DNA of 64,000 bases from Sphaerolaimus hirsutus (Eukaryota; Nematoda; Chromadorea; Monhysterida; Sphaerolaimidae), in NCBI GenBank assembly GCA_964036195.1, contig OZ038455.1, forward strand, positions 3,985,855 to 4,049,854, in the 5' to 3' direction. Positions 44,233 to 54,300 of the stretch are shown in pieces (the first letter of the stretch is position 1; the number at the start of each line of letters is the position of its first letter). The notes beneath the pieces are model-generated. The model was not told the DNA's origin and searched no databases. It saw only the letters and a list, made by a program, of their open reading frames with translations. The translations under genes were made by a program, and so were the position numbers.

Positions 44233-45355
44233 CAGAGTTGTTGAAATACCGGTATTTTTGGAAAGCGTAAGCGTAAGCGTAAATACACTTTCCCAATTTT
44301 GAGTATGGATACTGTAAGCGTAAGGTATTTTTAAAATACCTAGGAAAGCGTAAAATAAAGCGTAAGCGTAAATTTTTTTTTGAGAGAGTGCTCTTGGCAT
44401 TGAGCATCGTAAAATACTCTTGCTTTAACATTTAGATCAATGTATCACAGATTCTGTCCATTTTTGCTCAGTTAATTCTTTTCAAAACAAGATCTCGGTG
44501 ACATTTTTCGGTCGTTCATTTGGTAGTCTGCCCACGTAGCAATTCATGAGCAGCGACACGTATATCATATTCTAACTCGGATTTCGTGCTGTCGACGTCA
44601 ACAACATCGTCATCGGAATCCATTTTCTGTCCCAAAATCACTAATCTAACGCCACGGTATTGCTCGACGACACAATATTGACCAGACATTCATATTGGTG
44701 CCACACACGCTGGATGTCGACTGCTTCGGTGTCAACTCGATTTTAGTTTAATTTAGGTCGCAGGACAATTTTCAAGTGCACGTGCGGCAAAGTTGACGAG
44801 AAATTTATATGGCCATGTGCATTTGAACATGGGTTCGCAGCAAACACAAAATTTCTGAAAAACTGTTGGCCCAGTTGACATCCGGATGTCAACTGGTCCA
44901 ACAGTTTCTCATAAATTTTTAGTTTATCGGCTGCGAAATTATGTTCAAAAGCACATGACTATATAACTTCCTCTTAGACTTTGCCGCACGTTCACTAGAA
45001 AATCATCCTGCGACCTAAATTGAACTAAAATCGAGTTGACACCAAAACAGTTGACATCCAGCGTGTGTGGCGCCTTTGCGACACAATTTATACATGTGCC
45101 GCTATTTCCAGTGCAATACTGCGCACACGCAGTCTCTATTTTTTTGTATTTTTTTCATTTTCTTTTTTGTAGTTTTACACTTTTTCAAAAGCGTAAAACT
45201 GGGTCATGTGGAAAGCTTTTTTACGCTTTTAGTATCCGGGTAATTTGGCCAGGAAAGCGTAAGGGTATTTTACGAAAGCGTAAGCGTAAGCGTAAGTATA
45301 AATACACATTTACCTGGGTATTTCGGGTAAGCGTAAATACGCTTTCGCAACTTTG
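44233..45355. mobile_element. hAT-like element, CAGAGTTG/GCTTAC (1,123 bp), nested level 3
   Basis: TIRs CAGAGTTGTTGAAATACCGG and TTTCGCAACTTTG. Perfect duplication CAATATGC at 44225-44232 and 45356-45363. Inverse homologue of 28618-29280. Confidence 0.95.
44698..45074. mobile_element. TIR element GGTGCCACACACGCTGG (377 bp), nested level 4
   Basis: GGTGCCACACACGCTGGATG and CATCCAGCGTGTGTGGCGCC. The host sequence it interrupts (CATTCATATxGCGACAC) is continuous in the related element at 28880-28910, confirming the insertion. Confidence 0.88.
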
Positions 45356-45828
45356 CAATATGCCACTTGAAATATGCCTTGCTATACCAAAAGCATATCG
45401 CAATATCGAATATCGAAAATATCGAAATATCGAATATCGAATATCGACCATTTTTCAATATCGAATATCGAATATCGATATCGAGGTTCCATATCGTATC
45501 GATATCGAATATCGAGTTTCAGAAAAAAATATCGAATATCGATATCGAAAATTTTGAAAAAATATCGAATATCGATATGGAAAAGTCATATCGTTTGAAC
45601 CCTACACAAAACACACAACTTTGGCTTGAAAAGTGGCATACTTATAGCAAGTAAAGTGTCATACTTTGGATGAAAACTGAAACAGTAGAGTTGCAAGTAA
45701 AGTGTCACACTTAGCTAGTAAAGTGACACAGAATGGCATGTAAACCGTGAGCATGTAAGCCGTACGGGATGAAAAGTGGAAAAAGCTCGTCAAAAGCGCC
45801 ATGGCGCTTTTACATCACTAGTACGGCG

Positions 45829-46091
45829 TAATGTCATCCGAGTATACCCAAAGTGATGAAAAGTGTGAATATTCTTGGACACTTAAATGGTGATCTGGCG
45901 TGATTTTTGATTTGAGCATTACGATGGTAAATAAAAACTGCGTTAGAATCCACATTTATTTAAAAATTGACACTGGTCACGCTAAGCTTGCGTGTAAAGT
46001 GTAATGTGGAAAATACAATATGCAGAAAAGCAATAAAGTCACCTGTTTTTATTGTTTACAAAAATCACAGCAATACAATGAGAGGTATACC
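45829..46091. other. Unassigned spacer
   Basis: No gene or repeat boundary recognised. Confidence 0.3.
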
Positions 46092-46682
46092 TACCGTATT
46101 ACCTCCAATTAACCCCCCTCGAAATACCCCCCTAAAATTTGGCTGAGGAAATATTCCCCTTAAAATTGAATGTGAAGAGAATGTCCATGACAAATACCAC
46201 AGTTTGTGATCTGTACAATGCAGAACACACGTTAAAACCGATGATTGAGTGACGTTAGAGTTGAGTGTGTGATAGTGAGTGATCACTTCCAGTGAGTGTC
46301 ATCCCATTTGAGGGCTGTATAAGTAGCACACATAGGCCAGTACAATAATCATAAGTGAACAGTTAACAATGACAACTGAATAAACACCACAACGCCGGCT
46401 GGCTGCCACATGGGGCTGAGGGACCCCAAAATAATTCCCTTAACTTTAGGGAAAGGTTTATGTGTATATACGGTCATATATGACTATAAACACATGTACA
46501 TCTATGTACCTAATTGTTTGATTTTTATACGTTTGACTATGGGGAATTTCCAAAAATTTCTGGCGAAATAATAACCCCCCCCTCAAATTTTGCTGGCGAA
46601 ATAATAAACCCCCTCGAACACCCCCTCAAATTTTGCTGGCGAAATAATAAACCCTCCAGGGGTATTTTGAGGTAATACGGTA
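46092..46682. mobile_element. TACCGTATTACCTC-family MITE (591 bp)
   Basis: TACCGTATTACCTCCAATTA at the left, TTTTGAGGTAATACGGTA at the right, TA-bounded; interior GTGTTCTGC/GCAGAACACACG as in relatives. Confidence 0.82.
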
Positions 46683-47216
46683 TTCATTTTTACAATGTAT
46701 TTTAAATTTATCCGTATCACTCTTAGATAGAAATTTAATTTATAATGGTATATTTTTTCTATTTGATACAAGTTCGCAATATTTTCTTGTAAACATTATC
46801 ATCCATCATCAATCCATACATTCCATGTAACGGTTTTTTTCTTTTGATGAGTCCTCTGTGTTTGCAGTAGTGAAAAAAACAAAACAATTTTCTGTGATAA
46901 TCAAACGGTCAATACTCAGTGTCATACAAATTTACACCAAATCCTCGAATAAATCCTCAGGGGTTTTTTCATCAGAGTTTTTGAGGGGGAAATATTAAGG
47001 GGGGGTTTCCTCATCTGGCGAACGGGGGGGGGGGTATTCAAGGAGGGGAGTTATTCCAGAGGAGAAATTATTCGAGGATTTGCGGTTCACAGTTAAATGC
47101 CATAAATAAAAATGTTGTGAAAAATTTGACTAGGGCTATGAAAAGATGCAAACCCTGTACAAAATATTATACAAATAATTAGAATTTCAGTAAAGGTTAT
47201 CAAGGAGTAGCCTATC
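46683..47216. repeat. Spacer with a decayed TACCGTAAATCC relative
   Basis: 46930-47090 shows CAAATCCTCGAATAAATCCT and TTATTCGAGGATTTGCGG, the decayed ends of the family seen at 10463-10894. Otherwise nothing. Confidence 0.5.
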
Positions 47217-47224
47217 TATCATGG

Positions 47225-47860
47225 TAGGGTTGGCCGATGTTTTTTTAAACGTTTTTTTTTTAAACATGACGTCCGAAATGTTTTTTTTTTAAAAAAACAT
47301 CGACCGAAATTTTTAGTACTAAGCACTAGGTATTTTGCAAAATTTTTGCGCGCAAGCGCGCAATTTCACACACAAATTGACATTGGTGGTTGTTTTCATT
47401 GGTTTTGTGGCATTTTTAGTATCAAAGTGTCCATTTCTATGTGCTACCATGGGTTAATAAGCCGTCATATGTTGCTGTACTATATACTATTGAGGTAATG
47501 TGCTTCCATGTACCTCAACAGTGTGTAACTTCACTCCCAAAGTAACAACCTCCTTTTATGACCTTGTTTGATCACTATTCCGTGCCAAACTTTACCTGAA
47601 GTCACGAACATTCGACTATAACGCGATATATGAACGATATGTCGACAAAAAATGGATATTTTTGACACAAATCACCACTTATAATGCTATCCCATGGCTC
47701 CACAGCCATTATATGGTCATATATAACATCACAGAGTATTGCCACTGTCTGATATACCTATATATGTTGACACAAGGTCATATCTGGGAGCTTTTAAAAA
47801 ACAACGTTTTTAAAAAAAAAACACATCGAGTTAAAAAAAAGAAGTTTTTTTCCAACCCTA
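47225..47860. mobile_element. hAT-like element, TAGGGTTGG family (636 bp)
   Basis: TIRs TAGGGTTGGCCGATG and TTTTTCCAACCCTA with poly-T/AAAC subterminal runs. Flanks TATCATGG and TATCAAGG agree at 7 of 8 bases. Confidence 0.85.
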
Positions 47861-47949
47861 TATCAAGGTAAAAAAATTACACGACATTTTACCGGCACTA
47901 AATTTCGGAGACCCCAATCTTTCCTACTCAGCCACTGGTGGGCGTAGGA

Positions 47950-48093
47950 TAGAAACGGGATCGACATTTCATGCTTGGGGAATTTGTTTTATTATTATTT
48001 TCGGGATCCGGATTGGCATAAAGAATCGGAATTGGGGCTTCGGGATCGGAATCACTGAATCTCGAAAATCACCGGGATCCCGTTTAAACTCTA
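47950..48093. mobile_element. Degenerate TAGGGTTCAAACGGGAT remnant
   Basis: TAGAAACGGGATCGAC at the left, GGATCCCGTTTAAACTCTA at the right; GGGATCCGGATTGGC inside. No duplication readable. Confidence 0.5.
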
Positions 48094-48146
48094 CCCGGGG
48101 GGGGGGGTTCCTGAAACCCCTGTCAAAAACAAAACAAATGAAAAAA

Positions 48147-48336
48147 TCAATCACCCTTCACTTTCCCACTCCCATCATCCAATCTCCACGCGTAAAAAGT
48201 TGCCCCTAATCCTACAGCAAGCATGAAAATGTGCGGCGCGAAGTACACCGAGCTCCAGTAGTTCTTGGTGCTCGTGTAGGACAGCAGAAGGAAACCACAG
48301 GCCATGTATTCCAGGCAGCGAGTGCGCACCCACCAC
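48147..48336 (-). CDS. MBOAT7: MBOAT7 exon H (last coding exon)
   Basis: Acceptor CCCTCAG, 190 bases: one base completing a Leu codon, then W-W-V-R-T-R-C-L-E-Y-M-A-C-G-F, a membrane segment (H-I-F-M-L-A-V-G-L-G-A-T-F-Y-A-W) and a short charged tail G-K-V-K-G-D before the stop at 48149-48147. Aligns with the last two membrane helices of MBOAT7. Confidence 0.9.
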
Positions 48337-51300
48337 CTGAGGGGGGTACAGATGGGGGTTGAGGGGGTGACAGCTAACGCGTTCTACCTGGGGATGGTCG
48401 GCGTTTTTTCAACCGGTTTTTAAAACAATGTTGTTCTTTAAAAAATGCAAGCAAAAACCATTTCAAGACACGACCACATTATGCTTTGATAAACATTTGA
48501 TAAAAAACTTGGTTTGTTTTTTAACGGTGTGTTTCCATCACTAGTGTAACGGACCCGTTGTGAATGTTTGTACATACCGTATATCCTTGAATAAGTCCCC
48601 TGGGGAGTTATTTTTTCGTTAGAACTTTTTGAGTGGGAGTTAATCGAGGGGGCGGAGTTATTCGAGGGGGGGGGGAGTGATTTTTTCGTCAGAAAATGCA
48701 TAATCAATATATTGTATAAATAGGGGGTAATCGGTTGCATAAACCTGTAGGTCAGTATAGAAATTCATTTATTCATGCAAAAAATGAATGCTGATGAAAA
48801 CAAGCTGCAATAAATGCGTCCTTTTTAAGAAAACGTATGTAAAAACGTTTTTTGTATAAGGATATTTTAGTCACCCATATTAAGAGGGGGAGTTATTCGA
48901 GGAGGGAGTTAATTTTTCCTCAGTGTGCTAACAGGGGGGAGTTATTCGAGGTGGGGGACTTAATCGAGGATATACGGTATTTATGGTAACCGGCCCATAA
49001 AGACAAGCTATTCCACAGAGAAACGTTCTTTTGTCTGATCTGCTTTCAATGGGTTTCAATTTCACAATTTTCACTAATTTCTAAATATTTGCGTAATTTC
49101 CTCGTGTGAGCTTTTTATCCAGGGGTCACTCCCAGACCTTGCAAGATGTAAAAAGTCATGAATCATAACATGACAAAATTAGACATTTTACACAACTTCT
49201 GACACTTCATTTGCAAAAAAAATCGCATTTTACACGTCCGAAAGTGGTACCAAACGTGCAATTCAATCCAAAACAACTCCCCCCCACCCCACCAACCAAA
49301 GCACCCTCTTCCACCCACTGACGGGTGTGCCCCCCCTCCCCCCCACCCCCCACAGAGCGAAAACCCTATCCTCGGTCCACGTGCACAGGGGGATCGTCAT
49401 GAAGGACAGATAGTAGCCGGGGTGCAGCCCGTGCCAGTAGGCCGAGCCCAGCATGGTCAGGGATAGTCTGCGGGGGGGGGGGGTTGTGGATTTGGACTAT
49501 TGTGGGGGGGTGGGGGGGGGGGTTAGATAATTAGATAGTGCCAGGGGTCTTCTAGATTTCGACCCTCAGGGGGGTTGCATAGATAGCAAATCGCTCCTCG
49601 GGATGGATAGATAGCTGAAAAATTTTCTGGGGGGGTTGGGAGGGGGGGGTTCGCGGGGGTTCAATATACATACATATAGGCATAGAAAGAAGAAAAGGGA
49701 GAAAAATCGCTAAAGGTAGGTGAAAAATGGGTATATAGCACATATACTACTAAAAATAGCTGAAAATAGGCAGTTAGACGCTAGACGCATGAACTAGTGA
49801 TTTTGGAAGTGAAAATCTATAAAAAGGTATGAAAAATAGCGATGGGTGATTAGAAAAGATTCCGAGTACGAGTGAATGAATATGAATATGAATATGTATA
49901 CTTACCCCTCCCAGCGAAAGTGGCAAAAAATAACAAAATAGCACAAAACAACAAAACAACTAGCCTGTACTTGGTGGGCGCCCTCTTGTACAGAAAAGTG
50001 GCCAGCCAATACTGCACGGATTTGTTCCAAGCGCGCATGCCGCTCCGCAAACCGAAGCTCAATTCGCTTTCGTATATGTCGATGTTGCGGATTGAGTCGA
50101 ATGAATAGCGCACGTTTTTGTTGCTGCGGATTTTTTTTGGGTGGGGGGGGTAAATTTAAGGGCACCTTTCAAAGTGCTGAGTGCTTGTTACAAGCCAAAA
50201 ACGAAATACCGCTCGAATTACCCCCCTCTCAAAATGAACACTGTGAATTAATAAGCCACTCGAAATACCCCTCCCCCTAAATCGAGTGTAAAGCTACGTA
50301 AATCCGTAAATGTAATCTGACGCAAACAAAACCCCGAACCCACCCAATCTCAACGGCACCCCCTTGATCACTCTTTCCCTTGCCACCCTCCCCAGTGGGG
50401 ACCCCCTCCGAATGGGGGGTGCTCTCTTTGACACCCAACCTGCAGCCGATACAGCAGCACTCTGAGAGCAACCAGGGGGCAGTCCCGCACCCTGTAAGTG
50501 TAATGTCAAGTGCTAAGTGTCATGTAAAGTGTCAATTGAAAGAAGATTTTATTACAAAACTTTTGTCAGCTTGCATGAGAATTGACAACTTTACATAACA
50601 CTTAACACTTGACATTACACTTTACAGGGTGCGGGAGCGCCACCAGGCGGTGTACACGCGCGTGCGGAATTGCGCGAACACCGGCATCATGTAGAGGAAA
50701 CGGTATAGGAAGCCGTGTTCCATGTAGAAATCACCGCCGTGCAGAGGCTGGGGGTTGATCGAGGTTCGAGGGGTAATGGAACAGAGATTTTCTTTGTGAT
50801 TAGGAATGGAAATACGTTTGTGAAACGACCATATTTAAAAAGAAATGTTTTCTTTATAAAGCGGTTTGTCAAAAGCTCTCAAATTTTCTGGCCATATTTA
50901 CTCATTCGTGATAGTGGACACGGTAACCTAAAATTGTTCATTTTTTCAAAAACTGTTTTCTTAAAAACAACTTTAGAAAAGTAAAACGCACAGCAATCGG
51001 GAACAGTTTTTGCATTAATAGCATGCCGAGAGCGAACAGGGGCGCGGCGCACAACCTGGGGATGAATTGAATTAGCCCGAAGCGCTTTTTTATCGGGCGA
51101 GCCAATTTTTTTTGTTAAAAATACTGTATTTGCTGGAAAATTCCCCTGTGGAATTATTTTTTCATCAGTCTTTTTAATAGGGTGGGACTATAAGGAGGAA
51201 TTATTATTTCGTCAATATTTTCAAACATCTGTAGTAGTTGAGTGAACTTACTACAAATTAACTTGTAGTTCACTCAATTACTACACATGTTTCTATCAAT

Positions 51301-54300
51301 CAATTTCAAGAAATATGCCTTATTAACAACAAACGCCAAATTTTTGTTCAAATAGGACACAACGAACTAGGAAGTGATCGTGTGCTTAAGGAGGCATAAT
51401 GGGGGATTCCCCCCTCAGTTTCCTAACAGGGGGAATTATTCAAGGGTGAAAATTATTCAAGCAAATTTGGTCGCCACAAATGCAGGGCACAAGAAAACGG
51501 GCAGCCCGAGTAAAAAAAATGTCGGGCAAATTGAATTTGGCACCTGGATCCAATCTCATTGGCGACGGGAATGCTTCGCAGGTGTGAACTGGCAGCTGAT
51601 GTCATCGAGTAATGGGTGCCGTACGTGAAGTAGGGCCCTGCATCAATATGCAAATAGGTAAATATGTAATTATATTATACATTTTGATGCGTACTTAGTG
51701 TACGTGTATGATAAAATATTATGCGATGCGAAAAGTAGTTGATTTAGTTAAATTCAATTTAATAACAAATCCCTGGTATCATAAATGATTGATGAATATT
51801 ATTGTAACTGAAGTCTGCGTCCAGTATTTTACACGGATACATATTTATTTGCGGTTCAATGGCCCTCCACACAGTAGTTGACAAAGACACCAAATGTCAA
51901 CTTGTTCCCATCCCAATTCAAAGCCTACTAACATAAAAGACCCATTTCCAATTTAAAAACCTACCTGTAAACAGCCCAATGAAATTGTAATAATAGAACA
52001 GAGCATCCATGGATGTGGGCAAGTGCTTTAAAGGGGGCGTGGCTTTGTTGCTGCCCTGCGTGTTGCCCGCGGCCAACGTGTCGGACACCTCGAAGGCCAG
52101 GCCGATGCACTGCATGCGAGACATTTTTAAACCAGTTTTAGTTTGGGGCAGTTCACAAGTGGCGATGTAAAAAAAGTCATTTGAGAAGTGAGGAGTAAAC
52201 AGTTGAGAGTCAAGTAAAGTGCGAAGTGACGTGAAGTTTAACTTGTCACTTTTCATTTCACTTCTGACTTTAAATTTGTTTCACTTCCCCACTTGCGAAA
52301 TTGGTACCCGGAGCGCAACTCGACAGGTCCAATGCACAAGGTAACCCGATTTTTATTTGACGGTCAATCGATATAAACTTGTCGGCGGGTTAATTGCATT
52401 TGGCCCCTGGTATCAGTAACACAAAAAAAGCAGTGGCAAAAATTTCATGTAAAAATTTTGTAGGAACTTCACGGACTTCGCAAGTGTCCCTATTCAAGTG
52501 CTCTGATCTCGACAAAGTTGACACTTTTCCGACATTCAATTATGTAGAAGAAAGTGTGAAGTTGTAAAATTGACCAACCCTCAGAGTAAGTATAAGCTGC
52601 ACCGCATTCGCGTGGCTGTTGCACGGGGGTAGCGTCGGGGACGAAATTTAAATTGCCCAACACTTTTTTCGGGTAACCCGATCGAGATTGTGATGGACAG
52701 GTATTGATCAAATAATTATTAAATGAATTTAGAGACAATTTCCAGATTGATGACCCTTTAGGGTGTCAACAAAAACTTTTTGGCGGAAAACGGAAACGGA
52801 AATTTTTTTGCACATGCCGGAAAACGGAAACGGAGAAAACTTTGCACTTGCTGGAAAACGGAAAACGGAAAAATGGAAGGCCGGAAAACGGAAACGGAAA
52901 CGGAAAAATTTGCTGAAATTATGCCGGAAACGGAAAAATTTGCTGAAATTATGCCGGAAACGGAAAAAAAATTTGCAGAAATTTATCCTGAAGTAAAAAA
53001 ATTTGCAGAAATCTCACTAGAAATAGGAAAAATTCACTTCATTGAGAACCTGCATGCATTTTTACCAGTTTGGCTGAAACAGAAAACAGAAAATTGAGCT
53101 GCAAAGTGAAAAAAAGTTGGAAAAACAGACATTTGAACCGGAAAACGGAAAAAGGCTGAAAAACTGAAAAAAATGCCGGAAAACGGAAAATGAGCCGGAA
53201 AAACGGAAACGGAAACAGAAAAAAATTTAGCAGCCGGAAAACGGAAACGGAAACGGAAAAAAATTTGCCTGCGGAAAGCGGAAAACGGAAAGTTGACACC
53301 CTAATGACCCTACACACACACACTCTATAGTTTACTATGTACATAAATTTCGAAAACTCAATATTCAGCTTTGAGTTTACCGGTATGAGGTGTCCGTCAA
53401 CTCCAGTTCAGCGTCAACTGATAATCACTCATCCTAGTAAACTCAAAGATTCAAAGCTAATTTATGAGTTTTCAAAATTTTAGTAGTTAACTAAATAGTT
53501 TGAATAGGCGCAGTACAAAATAAATATAATGGCCCTACACACACTAGTTTTCACCGTGACACGTGTGAAAACTGAAATGGCCACATGGCGACATCCAGCC
53601 TACTCTGTTTGTATGCTTTATGTGTTTTAGTAGTCAAATTTTTAAATTTTAACTTTCATTGATTTAAATTCCAATTAAAATTGAATAAAATCATTCAACC
53701 GCGTTCATTAATTTGCATTTGAAAAAATTTCAGTTTTCACACGAAGTCACGGTGAAAACTAGTGTGTGTAGGCACAATGAATCGGGCAACCCGTAAAAAC
53801 GTGTCGGGCAAATTAAATCCCATCCCAGGTGGTGGGCCAAACGGCAAAACAGCAGGTATGTGAAGCTGAAACACAAACTGACGAAGCCAACGCGCCTGTA
53901 GATTTGGGGGTAACTTTTTTGGGTGACAAATTTTCAATTTCCAAATTTCGTGGATGACAGAGTATGCAATTCGCAATTTTTCAGCAGGATAATGTTATGA
54001 ATTCTGTTGCAGAATATCGATAGCCATTTTTCCATTGTGTTTTTTGTTGGTATATTTATTTACCAGTGTAACACAATCAAATTGAAAGGGTTTCAATCAC
54101 CGTTAATCTGCCTTGAGTGATGTCGCAAAATTTTTCTTGTAGCGATTCATTTGTGCGAAATATCTTTTTACACTGAGAAAGGTGAGCGGAAGCCTCCAGT
54201 GAGAATTTTCCGCCGCTTCTCTGGCATGTCTTCTTAAACTGTTTTGTGTAAAATTGGTGAAAAAAACTATTTTACCACAATTTTTGGCCTAAATCTAAAT

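Larger units (their letters stand above)
43652..45604. mobile_element. hAT-like element, TAGGGTTCAAACGATAT family (1,953 bp), nested level 2
   Basis: TIRs TAGGGTTCAAACGATATATC and CATATCGTTTGAACCCTA. Perfect duplication CACAAAAC at 43644-43651 and 45605-45612. Subterminal arrays of ATCGAATATCGATATCGAAA. The body matches 61137-61943 in inverse orientation. Confidence 0.95.
42257..45820. mobile_element. hAT-like element, TAGTGATG/GGCGCC family (3,564 bp), hosts nested elements
   Basis: TIRs TAGTGATGTAAAAAGCGCC and GCGCTTTTACATCACTA. Perfect duplication GTACGGCG at 42249-42256 and 45821-45828. Inner inverted repeats: ACGGTTTACATGCTCACGG near 43199 against CCGTGAGCATGTAAGCCGT near 45746. GGCGCC arrays at 42270-42455 and 43025-43170. 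No transposase; its length comes largely from insertions. Confidence 0.95.
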
